Assembly (NCBI GenBank): GCA_964497615.1
Contig: CAZCEC010000116.1
Location: forward strand, 1 to 13,396
DNA length: 13,396 nucleotides
Source: CAZCEC01 sp964497615
GTDB lineage: Bacteria; Chloroflexota; Anaerolineae; Anaerolineales; UBA6663
Direction of reading: 5' to 3'
In this document: one piece after another, positions 7,540 to 13,396 of the stretch
Numbering within the stretch: the stretch's first letter is position 1
How the letters are laid out: every line of letters begins with the position of its first letter
Translations under genes and position numbers: made by a program
Notes under the pieces: model-generated
The model's database searches: none
The model's input: the letters and a program-made list of their open reading frames with translations, nothing else
Told to the model about the DNA's origin: nothing

Positions 7540-7567
7540 GCCGGGGCCTTCTGTCGAAGGCCCCGGC
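7540..7567 (-). terminator. Intercistronic hairpin between the binding-protein and permease genes
   Basis: A perfect 11-base inverted repeat (7540-7550 and 7557-7567) closes on a 6-base loop, or 12 base pairs with a TGTC tetraloop. It begins 25 bases after the binding-protein stop codon. On the minus strand the stem is followed by CTTCGCTTG rather than a clean T run. It is therefore more likely an attenuator or 3'-end stabiliser that keeps binding-protein mRNA above permease mRNA than a complete terminator. This arrangement is well known between binding-protein and permease genes. Confidence 0.7.
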
Positions 7568-7592
7568 GCTTTGCCTGCTCTAGGCGCCAGTC

Positions 7593-10169
7593 TTACGGCG
7601 CGGTAACGAACAGTAGTTCAACGAAGGCCGGCAGAGCCACGCGCTTCGAGATCGCGATGACCTCCAGCCGGTTGGACCCAGCGGCCAGGGCGCCAGTGGT
7701 GTCCGCGTCCAGCGTCACCACCCAGTGCCCGTCCATGTCGCCGTCGGCCGTGCCGCTGGCTGCCAGCGCGCCCTCGGCATCGAACACCAGGTACTTGATC
7801 TCGGTGATGTCGGCCGCCGCGTATGGCGCGCCCTGGAAGGTGACGTCGACGTCAATCACCGCCTCATCGCCGATCTTCACCTGGGTCGGGCCGTCCAACT
7901 CGATCTCGGGGATCGCCGGGGCGGCGAAGCCGGACCACTTGTCGGCCAGGTCGGGGTAGTTCGGGTTGCGCTGGAGGATGATCGTGCCCTCCACCGGGAA
8001 CGCGCGCTCCAGGTAGAACGCGCCCGTCCCCACCCAGTAGTGCCCGCGGGTGCGCTTCCACTCCGCCAGGTTGGTAAAGCGCGCGGCGGCTTCGTCAGCC
8101 GACACGTACTCGCCCAGGGTCGGAGCGTAGGGCAGCTCCACCGCCGCCTGCTGCGTCGCCAACTCGGCGTCCAGCAGCGCTACGGTCGGGCCAGCGATGT
8201 AGTTGAGCTGGTCCACTTCCAGGGTCGCCGCCTTGGCCGTCGAGAAGGCGGCCAGGCCGTCCTGCTCCACGCCCAGGCCCAGGGCGATGGTGTGCCAGGC
8301 GCCCTCGGAGCGGGTGTAGTACGGCCACCACGTGGTCACGTTGTTCTCGGCGTCCAATTGGTAAGCGTCGGTATAGGTCTCGATCACCAGCGGGTCGGTC
8401 GAGACGATCTTGACGCCCTTGAACGCCGACAGGAACAGGTTCAGCGCGGCGGTCTTGGCCGGGTCGTAGTACGGGCTGGCTTCCTTGCCGCGGTCGAACG
8501 TTTGGATCATGAACATCACGAAGTCGCCCACGGAGATCGGGCTGCCGTCGTGCCAGCTAACCGTCTCGAACAGGTCGGCCGGGTAGGTCACGGTGGACTT
8601 GCTCAGCGCGGTCACGCCCTCGCCTGCGGGGATCCAGGTCTGCGTCTCGGCATCCCAGTCGGCCCAGGCATCAGCCGGCACCGGAATTTCGGACGCGAAC
8701 TCCAGGGACACCCAGTCCAGGGTGGTGCCCACGGGCAGGCCTTCCTGCACCACCACCTCAGCACTCTCGATGCGGTTGGGCAGGAGCAGGCCGGTGTACG
8801 GGTCGGCGTTCGTGCCCGTCTGCCCGGTGGCGCGGAACACGGTCGAGTCATACACCCAGTTGCTGCTGTCCGTGGAGGGGCTCCACGGCTGGGTCAGGAT
8901 GCTGGGCATGGCCATGCGGATCGAGCCGCCGATTTCGCCTTCGCGGCGGATGGTGTAGGGCCACAACTGCGAGCCATACACAGCCGAGTACAGGTCGGCC
9001 GCCACGGTGATCTCAGCGCGGCGCGGGCTCTCGCCGGCGCGGTCCACCAGCCACACACGACTGGAGTCCAGCAGCGACAACTCCAGGGCCGTCGCCATCA
9101 TCTCACGGCGCTCGTCCAGGGTGGTGAACTCGTTGTTCGCCAGGGCATTCGCCACCTCGCTGAACTCCGGCGAGGGGGTGTAGTTCTGCCACAGCGGGTC
9201 CGGGCGGCCTTCGGGGGTGTAGAAGGCGCTGAAGTTGGCGCCCAGGTCGCGCGGCACGGCGGTGGTCACCCACCCGCCGGTGTAGATGTGGAACTCGCCC
9301 GCGCCCAGCCAGATCGGGCCAGCCTCGGCCGCGGTCTTGTAGTCGCGGGTCACGGTGAAGCCGATCGCCTCGAGTTGGTTGGAGACGTAGTCGCCGATGC
9401 CCAGGCGGTTGTCTTCCGTGCGGATCAGGGTGATCAGGTTGACCGGCGCGCCGTCGAACGTCCACACGCCGCCTTCCAGCGTGGCGCCCATGCCTTCCAT
9501 CTCGGCCGTGATCACTTCCTCGGCCAGTTCCATGTTGTAGGCGTACTTCGACTCGATGCTCCGGACGATGTCCGCCAGCGCGGCATAGTCATTCGAAGCG
9601 CCGTTGAACGTCACCCACCGCGGCCGCGCCAGACCGCCATAGATCTCGCCGGCGATGTGGTTGCGGTCCACCAGCCAGTTCATGGCCTCGCGGATCTTCG
9701 CATTGGAGAAGGGGTTGAACCCGCCGCTGGGGAGGGTCGCGGCGGTGTTGAAGGTCAGATCGTCGTACGACCCGAAGTTCCGGTCGCTCTCGATCGTGTC
9801 CAGGCCCTGCATGCGCTGCACAACCTGCGCATTGGCGACGGCGAAGGCGTAGATGTCAATGTCGCCCACGTCCAGCCGCGTCACCGCCGCGTCCGCGGAC
9901 GGCTCTTCCACGATCACCACGGTGTCAATCCAGGCACCCGTCCGGGTCACCGGCTCGGGGGTCGGGGTGATTTCCACCTCGACGATTTGCGTCTCCACGA
10001 CCTCCACCTGCTGGGTCTGGACGACGACCTGGGTCTGAACCTCGGGGGGCTGCGTTTCCCGGACGACAACCGTCACCGGGACCTCCACCGGGGCTTGCTG
10101 GCACGCGCCCACGATGAGGCTGACCAGCACGAGGCCGGCCAGGAACGCCCACTTTTTGCTATTACGCAT
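7593..10169 (-). CDS. Solute-binding lipoprotein of peptide ABC transporter, family-5 domains in circularly permuted order, with C-terminal Ig-like domain
   Basis: This is an 858-residue lipid-anchored binding protein for the adjacent Dpp-type permease. The signal peptide ends at lipobox IVGAC (Cys23). A V/E/Q/T-rich tether runs to about residue 75 and ends in TPTPEP. Residues 80-408 match the second half of ordinary family-5 proteins: DTVVIVEEP (82-90), GDIDIYAF (102-109), LTFNTA (138-143), NPFSNAKIREAMNWLVDR (152-169) and VWLVDRAG (372-379). Residues 409-750 match the first half: GGSIRMAMPS (414-423), DPYTGLLLPNRIESAEV (456-472), SWHDGSPISVGDFV (538-551), GTGAFYLERAF (714-724) and QRNPNYPD (733-740). 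Residues 751-858 form a beta-rich Ig-like tail (KIGDEAVIDVDVTF region). The reading frame is continuous, so this is not a frameshift artefact. The ATG at 10169 has AGGAGGAG just upstream. Binding-protein identity is sure; the permutation is read from motif order; the ligand is unknown. Confidence 0.93.
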   Translation of the reverse strand: MRNSKKWAFLAGLVLVSLIVGACQQAPVEVPVTVVVRETQPPEVQTQVVVQTQQVEVVETQIVEVEITPTPEPVTRTGAWIDTVVIVEEPSADAAVTRLDVGDIDIYAFAVANAQVVQRMQGLDTIESDRNFGSYDDLTFNTAATLPSGGFNPFSNAKIREAMNWLVDRNHIAGEIYGGLARPRWVTFNGASNDYAALADIVRSIESKYAYNMELAEEVITAEMEGMGATLEGGVWTFDGAPVNLITLIRTEDNRLGIGDYVSNQLEAIGFTVTRDYKTAAEAGPIWLGAGEFHIYTGGWVTTAVPRDLGANFSAFYTPEGRPDPLWQNYTPSPEFSEVANALANNEFTTLDERREMMATALELSLLDSSRVWLVDRAGESPRRAEITVAADLYSAVYGSQLWPYTIRREGEIGGSIRMAMPSILTQPWSPSTDSSNWVYDSTVFRATGQTGTNADPYTGLLLPNRIESAEVVVQEGLPVGTTLDWVSLEFASEIPVPADAWADWDAETQTWIPAGEGVTALSKSTVTYPADLFETVSWHDGSPISVGDFVMFMIQTFDRGKEASPYYDPAKTAALNLFLSAFKGVKIVSTDPLVIETYTDAYQLDAENNVTTWWPYYTRSEGAWHTIALGLGVEQDGLAAFSTAKAATLEVDQLNYIAGPTVALLDAELATQQAAVELPYAPTLGEYVSADEAAARFTNLAEWKRTRGHYWVGTGAFYLERAFPVEGTIILQRNPNYPDLADKWSGFAAPAIPEIELDGPTQVKIGDEAVIDVDVTFQGAPYAAADITEIKYLVFDAEGALAASGTADGDMDGHWVVTLDADTTGALAAGSNRLEVIAISKRVALPAFVELLFVTAP

Positions 10170-10423
10170 GTCTCTCCTCCTCTAGGGGATACAAGTGGTG
10201 CGAACAAGGATGCAATTGTGTTGATACTGCGCTCAACTCATGCTAGCGGGGTACTCACCTCCTTTTCGTCCGAATGCGTGTTGCGTATGTCATTCGTCCA
10301 AGCAGCCCGCCGCGCCGGGTGTGTGGTCGTTCGGGATGCGCCCACAACACGCGCCGCCGCCGGGATGGGCTGCCAGTGCCTGGTTTTTCCGTGACCGTCC
10401 GCCCTTACGTTTACAGAATAGCC
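10170..10423 (-). promoter_or_regulatory. Long, structured 5' leader of the transporter operon
   Basis: This is the stretch between the predicted start point of the operon promoter and the binding-protein ATG, about 250 bases. It holds an imperfect nested hairpin with outer arms 10302-10308 and 10367-10373 (GCAGCCC/GGGCTGC) and an inner, bulged GTGTGTGG/CCACAACAC pairing. It also holds AAAAGGAGGTGA (10255-10266), a near-perfect match to the 16S anti-Shine-Dalgarno that has no usable start at normal spacing. The stop codon of a 12-codon frame, MTYATRIRTKRR (10293-10255), overlaps this site. I recognise no known riboswitch class. A regulatory role is inference. Confidence 0.35.
10174..10181 (-). 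promoter_or_regulatory. Strong ribosome binding site of the 858-residue binding protein
   Basis: On the minus strand AGGAGGAG lies upstream of the ATG at 10169, with the GGAGG core 6 bases away. It is the strongest Shine-Dalgarno site at any start in the window, as expected for a binding protein needed in excess over its permease. Confidence 0.8.
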
Positions 10424-10429
10424 GCGCGC

Positions 10430-10459
10430 AATATAGCACACGGTTAGAAATTGAGTCAA
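10430..10459 (-). promoter_or_regulatory. Sigma70-type promoter of the transporter operon
   Basis: On the minus strand, TTGACT (10459-10454) and TATATT (10435-10430) are 18 bases apart. Reading the -10 as CTATAT would make it 17. This is close to the TTGACA/TATAAT consensus and stands out in GC-rich DNA. Transcription would begin near 10423 and read into the binding-protein gene. Confidence 0.65.
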
Positions 10460-10584
10460 GCCTTTTCGCCTGCCAACCCTCGACCCAGCCTCAGCGCTTG
10501 CCTGGCCCGCAGCCTTCCCCGTGGCCGCTGGCCCTCGGCTCGGCCCAAGGCCGCTAAACACGAATCGAGTTTACCTGGTGACAT
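10456..10584 (-). CDS. Doubtful small ORF (42 codons) in the divergent intergenic region
   Basis: The ATG at 10584 is preceded by GGGAG at 8 bases spacing, better than several real genes here. The product (MSPGKLDSCLAALG...GLAGEKA) is Arg/Gly/Leu-rich and resembles nothing I know. Its TGA overlaps the -35 box of the operon promoter, so translation and promoter use could interfere if it were expressed. Arginine-rich composition is also what chance ORFs in GC-rich DNA look like. I give it low weight. Confidence 0.2.
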   Translation of the reverse strand: MSPGKLDSCLAALGRAEGQRPRGRLRARQALRLGRGLAGEKA

Positions 10585-10621
10585 TACTTGTTCTCCCTGA
10601 TTAAGGTTCAATAAGTGCGCC

Positions 10622-10650
10622 TTGGGAACACGCGTTCCATCCTCTATACT
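10622..10650 (+). promoter_or_regulatory. Promoter of the MFS gene, placed for a leaderless mRNA
   Basis: TTGGGA (10622-10627) and TATACT (10645-10650) are exactly 17 bases apart. The -10 ends 8 bases before the ATG at 10659, so transcription should begin at or within a base or two of the start codon. There is no Shine-Dalgarno site, which agrees with leaderless translation. Confidence 0.65.
10625..10638 (+). promoter_or_regulatory. Operator-like inverted repeat in the MFS promoter
   Basis: GGAAC (10625-10629) and GTTCC (10634-10638) are perfect 5-base complements around ACGC. They overlap the -35 box and fill the first part of the -35/-10 spacer. The position suits a repressor site. No regulator gene is present in the window, so the binding factor is unknown. 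Confidence 0.35.
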
Positions 10651-10658
10651 GATGCCCA

Positions 10659-11933
10659 ATGCAGCCGCTCCCCCTCGCCCGCCTGGTCGCCATCTCCTCC
10701 CTCGGCTTTGCCCTCACCCTCACCACCAACACCCTCGAGCCCGCCGTCCTCACCCACCAGGCCCTCGCGCTGGCCCCGGGCCGCGCCAGCACCGCCCTCG
10801 GGTTCACCACCTTTGCCGGCCTGGTTGTCGCCATGCTCATCCAGCCGGTCGTCGGCGTCCTCTCCGACCGCACCCGCTCGCCCTGGGGCCGGCGCCTGCC
10901 CTACCTGGTCGGCGGCGCCGTGGGCGGCGCCCTCTGCCTCTATCTCATCGCCCTGGCGCCGTCCTTTGGCTGGGTTGTGGTTGGCGTGCTCCTCATCCAG
11001 TTGGCCGCCAATACCGTGCAAGGCCCCTGGCAAGCCCTCTTTCCCGACCTGGTCCCTGCCGCTCAGCGCGGGCGCGCCGCCGGCCTCAAGGCCACCTTCG
11101 ACATCCTGGCCCTCGTCATCGGGCGCTTCATCGCCGGGCAACTCGTCGGCCAGTTCGACCGCTGGGGCACGGCCGCCATCGTCGCCGCCGTTTCGGTGCC
11201 TGTGGTGGTCTACCTCGTCGCCCTGGCCTTCACGGTCTGGGGCGCGCGCGAAGGCCCGGCCAGTGCCCTCCCCGGACCTCGGCCGTCCGTGCTCACCGCC
11301 GTCCTGCACACCTTTCAGGTAGATTGGCGCGGCCATCCCGCCTTCGGCTGGTGGCTCGCCAACCGCGCCCTGTTCTGGTGCAGCTTCATTTCCGTTACAT
11401 TCTTTCTGGTGCTGTTCGTCGTGGATGTGGTCGGGCTGCCCACCGCCCAGGCGCAGCCCTTCGTGGGCAACCTGTCCACCCTGCTCGGCCTGGCGCTGGT
11501 AGTGGTCACCTTCCCCGCCGGCTGGCTCGCCGACCGCTTCGGCCGCAAACCCATCGTCTCCAGCGCCGGCCTGCTGGCCGCCCTCGGCACCATCCTGGTG
11601 CTGGCCGGCGGCAGCAGCCTCCCCCTCATCACCACCGGCGCCGTCATCGTTGGGGTTGGGGTCGGGTTCTATCTCAGCGCCAGTTGGGCGCTCGTCACCG
11701 ACGTCGTCCCCGCCGAGGCCGCCGCGCGCTATCTCGGCCTGGCCAACATCGCCACTGCCGGCGCCAGCGCCCTGGCCCGCCTCCTCGGCGGCGTGTTGGT
11801 GGATCCCATCAACCGGCTCTTCGGCTCCACCTCCGCCGGCTACGTCCTGCTGTTCGCCCTGGCCGCCGGCCTCTTTCTCCTCAGCAGCCTCATCATCCTG
11901 CCCGTGAAGTCAAATAATCAGCTTAAGGTGTAA
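10659..11933 (+). CDS. MFS transporter, sugar:cation symporter (GPH/SLC45)-like
   Basis: This 424-residue integral membrane transporter has about 12 hydrophobic segments in two halves. The first intracellular motif after TM2 is GVLSDRTRSPWGRRLPYL (66-83), typical of the GPH/SLC45-like sugar and glycoside symporter branch. The second half carries the general MFS motif GWLADRFGRKP (288-298). DLVPAAQRGRAAGLKATFD (130-148) also fits that branch. The central cytoplasmic linker is about 193-228. It begins at the ATG at 10659, without Shine-Dalgarno site but directly behind a good promoter. The gene is alone on the plus strand, divergent from the peptide-transporter operon and convergent with the serine hydrolase gene 40 bases downstream. 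The MFS call is sure. Sugar as substrate is an inference from the motif variant, and other substrates are possible. Confidence 0.9.
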   Translation: MQPLPLARLVAISSLGFALTLTTNTLEPAVLTHQALALAPGRASTALGFTTFAGLVVAMLIQPVVGVLSDRTRSPWGRRLPYLVGGAVGGALCLYLIALAPSFGWVVVGVLLIQLAANTVQGPWQALFPDLVPAAQRGRAAGLKATFDILALVIGRFIAGQLVGQFDRWGTAAIVAAVSVPVVVYLVALAFTVWGAREGPASALPGPRPSVLTAVLHTFQVDWRGHPAFGWWLANRALFWCSFISVTFFLVLFVVDVVGLPTAQAQPFVGNLSTLLGLALVVVTFPAGWLADRFGRKPIVSSAGLLAALGTILVLAGGSSLPLITTGAVIVGVGVGFYLSASWALVTDVVPAEAAARYLGLANIATAGASALARLLGGVLVDPINRLFGSTSAGYVLLFALAAGLFLLSSLIILPVKSNNQLKV

Positions 11934-11944
11934 GCGGCGCGCCA

Positions 11945-11989
11945 AACACTTCCACCCTTCCACCCTCCCACACCTACACACCTCCCACG
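11945..11989. repeat. C-rich, CCACC/CCCAC low-complexity tract between convergent genes
   Basis: Irregular repeats of TTCCACCC, TCCCACA and CCTACACA units make one strand almost free of G over about 45 bases. It fills the 40-base gap between the two convergent genes and extends into the last codons of the hydrolase. I see no hairpin with a T run here, so the terminators of both genes remain unidentified. Confidence 0.5.
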
Positions 11990-13338
11990 CTTTTTCGATG
12001 TATCCGCCCCCCCACCCGCAGCCACACCACCTCCCCCGCCGCCCCCCGCAGAAATTCCGCCCGCGTCCCCTGGAACGGCTCATCCAGCAGCACCGCCCGG
12101 TCCGGCCCGGTGAGGGCCATGCGCGTCGGCGGCGGCTGCTCGCCCGGCGGCGAGCCCACCGTCGGGAACCCGCCCTTGGGCACCGATTGCAGCCACAACT
12201 GCCCGTCCTTCAGGTAGAGGTCGCGGTCCGACAGCGCCGCCGTGTAGTGCCCGGCATACTGCGCCAGTTCTCCCTCACTGGCGCTGATGGGTGTTGGCGC
12301 CGCCTCTACCACCCCCAGGTAGCGCTCCAGCGCCCACCGCGTCACCGCCTGGTGCAGCTCGCTCCCCCGGTCGGAGTTCGTCAACACCGATAGCGCAAAT
12401 CCCCTTGCCGGGGCCAGTTCCAGCGTCGCGCACTGCCCCTTCGTCGCGCCGCCGTGCCGCAGCAGCCGCACCCCGCCCGCCTCGCGCATAAACCACGTCA
12501 CCCCCAGATGTTCGCCATTGGCCGCCGCCACCCGCGGCGTGTGCATCTCCGCCAGGGTCTCCGGGCGCAGCAGCCTCTCGCCCGCCTTCGGCCCCTCCCC
12601 CAGGTGCAGCCGCGCATACTTCAATTGATCGGTCACGGTTGAAATCAGCCCCCCCACCGGATTGCCCGTGCGCGCCAATCCCCACGGCCGCGCCACCCCC
12701 GGCGTCACCGCCGCCCCCGGCGGGTCATACACCGCCTTGTGCCCGGCCGCCACCCGGTGCGAGATGGCCTCCTCCGCGAAGAAGAACGAGCGCTCCATCC
12801 CCAGCGGCTCTAGCACCAGCGCGCGCGCCGCCTGTTCATACGTCTGCCCCGTCAGCGCCTCGATCACCCGCCCCGCAATATAGAAGCCGGCATTGTTGTA
12901 GGAGAAAATCTCTCCCAGCGGCGCCGTCTGCGCCAGCACTGCCACCTTGTCCAGCATCCGCGCCAAGGCGTCATCCCCTGGGCCGCAGTCGTCAAAGAAG
13001 TCGCCCACCCAGCCCCCCGTATGCGTCACGAGGTGCCGCACTGTCACCCTCGCCGCTGTTGCCTCGTCGCTCAACCGCAGCTCTGGCAGATAGGTCCGCA
13101 CCGCCGCGTCCAGGTCCAGCCGGCCCTGCTCCCTCAGCCGCATCAGCGCCGTGCCCGTCACCGTCTTGGTGATCGACCCGATCTGAAACAGCGTGTCCGC
13201 ATCCACCGGCAGCGGGTGCTCGGTGTTCGTCACGCCAAAGCCCGCCGTCAGCGCCTCCCACTCGTGCACCAGCCCCACCGCCACGCCGGGCACGTGGTAG
13301 TGCCGCATCAGTTCTGGAACGAGCGCCTCAAGACTCAA
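11974..13338 (-). CDS. Serine hydrolase, beta-lactamase/penicillin-binding-protein-like (class C fold) with C-terminal beta domain
   Basis: This 454-residue enzyme of the class C beta-lactamase/D-aminopeptidase/esterase superfamily acts by an acyl-serine mechanism. Visible are the nucleophile motif SITK (Ser55-Lys58), the second motif YNN (Tyr147-Asn149, inside SYNNAGFYIAGRV) and the third motif HGG (295-297), replacing KTG as in many esterase or peptidase members. VRHLVTHTGGW (100-110) and EPLGMERSFF (177-186) are typical superfamily segments. Residues about 356-450 form a separate beta-rich C-terminal domain beginning YAGHYTAAL. No signal peptide is visible, so it is probably cytoplasmic. 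The start is taken as TTG at 13338, because an in-frame TAG lies one codon upstream; Met11 (13308) is the alternative. The N-terminus seems short by a few residues and lies against a possible mobile-element end. Peptide, D-amino-acid or ester substrates are possible. A beta-lactam resistance role is not supported. Confidence 0.88.
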   Translation of the reverse strand: MSLEALVPELMRHYHVPGVAVGLVHEWEALTAGFGVTNTEHPLPVDADTLFQIGSITKTVTGTALMRLREQGRLDLDAAVRTYLPELRLSDEATAARVTVRHLVTHTGGWVGDFFDDCGPGDDALARMLDKVAVLAQTAPLGEIFSYNNAGFYIAGRVIEALTGQTYEQAARALVLEPLGMERSFFFAEEAISHRVAAGHKAVYDPPGAAVTPGVARPWGLARTGNPVGGLISTVTDQLKYARLHLGEGPKAGERLLRPETLAEMHTPRVAAANGEHLGVTWFMREAGGVRLLRHGGATKGQCATLELAPARGFALSVLTNSDRGSELHQAVTRWALERYLGVVEAAPTPISASEGELAQYAGHYTAALSDRDLYLKDGQLWLQSVPKGGFPTVGSPPGEQPPPTRMALTGPDRAVLLDEPFQGTRAEFLRGAAGEVVWLRVGGRIHRKSVGGV

Positions 13339-13341
13339 TCC

Positions 13342-13396
13342 CTAGAACCTATTTCAAAACCCGTTTCAGGGTGAGCATAGCGCAGGCCAGATGGAA
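13342..13396. mobile_element. Possible end of an insertion sequence at the window edge
   Basis: Right of a CTAG (13342-13345) the sequence turns AT-richer: GAACCTATTTCAAAACCCG, then a TTTCAGGG repeat and GATGGAA at the end. It resembles from memory the terminal repeats of IS5-like elements, and CTAG/TA is a plausible target site. Only about 50 bases are visible, with no transposase and no second terminus. It could equally be ordinary upstream DNA of the hydrolase gene. Confidence 0.25.

Noticed and set aside
7593..10169. The 858-codon binding protein as two fused binding proteins or a frameshift/assembly chimera
   Set aside because: The two halves carry complementary, not duplicated, landmarks, the frame is open throughout with one signal peptide, and the length fits one fold plus tether and Ig-like tail.
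10255..10266. Resemblance of the plus strand (TCACCTCCTTTT) to the 3' tail of 16S rRNA
   Set aside because: Only 12 bases match and no rRNA sequence precedes them; read on the minus strand it is simply a Shine-Dalgarno-like site.
7725..10394. 889-codon open frame on the plus strand, antisense to the permuted binding protein
   Set aside because: Arg/His/Gly/Val-rich composition with no domain; it mirrors the GC-rich third positions of the real minus-strand gene and runs through that gene's promoter leader.
10238..10561. 107-codon minus-strand frame in the divergent intergenic region
   Set aside because: It spans both boxes of a good promoter and the start point, has no good ribosome binding site and low-information composition.
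10622..11917. 431-codon plus-strand frame overlapping the MFS gene in another phase
   Set aside because: Pro/Arg/His-rich with no hydrophobic segments; the frame beginning at 10659 encodes 12 membrane segments and MFS motifs.
12639..13172. 177-codon plus-strand frame inside the serine hydrolase gene
   Set aside because: Pro/Ala/Ser-rich shadow of a well-supported minus-strand enzyme gene.
1..13396. tRNA, rRNA, CRISPR arrays, toxin-antitoxin or phage genes
   Set aside because: I looked for tRNA-like ends, regularly spaced repeats and small paired genes and saw none.

Overview
This is a GC-rich bacterial window dominated by one long minus-strand block of ABC-type peptide (Dpp/Opp) transporter genes, read from right to left. 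The two large lipoproteins carry valine/threonine/glutamate-rich tethers ending in proline-rich stretches just after the lipobox cysteine. Together with the protein sequences and GC content, this looks to me like a Chloroflexota (Anaerolineae/Caldilineae-like) genome. That assignment is an inference from style and was not checked against any database.

Layout, right to left. At the far right is a minus-strand serine hydrolase of the beta-lactamase/PBP-like fold (13338-11974), directly next to what may be the end of a mobile element at the window edge. Convergent with it is a plus-strand MFS transporter (10659-11933) with a near-consensus promoter placed so that the mRNA would be leaderless. 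A 489-base divergent intergenic region (10170-10658) holds that promoter, a good sigma70-type promoter for the transporter operon, a roughly 250-base structured leader and a doubtful 42-codon ORF. The main operon follows on the minus strand: an 858-residue solute-binding lipoprotein (10169-7593), a strong intercistronic hairpin, DppB-like permease (7474-6329), DppC-like permease (6332-4986), DppD-like ATPase (4983-4003), DppF-like ATPase (3987-2935) and a 65-residue two-helix membrane protein (2938-2741). The last five genes overlap or nearly touch. A terminator-like inverted repeat follows. A second set then begins with another solute-binding lipoprotein (2632-644) and the first 191 codons of another DppD/OppD-type ATPase running off the left edge (574-1).

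How it works together. The operon encodes a complete importer: a lipid-anchored binding protein, two permeases and two ATPases, for di- or oligopeptides or another family-5 ligand. The most striking point is that the 858-residue binding protein has its family-5 domains in the wrong order. The segment normally in the second half of these proteins (about residues 80-408) comes first, and the segment normally at the mature N-terminus (about 409-750) comes second, joined head to tail and followed by an immunoglobulin-like beta domain. The second binding protein in the same window has the ordinary order and serves as an internal control. The partner permease DppC carries about 170-180 residues between its first two membrane segments, far more than usual, which could be a dedicated docking surface. 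The circularly permuted binding protein, enlarged DppC and small membrane protein together are the best candidate here for an undescribed variant transport system.
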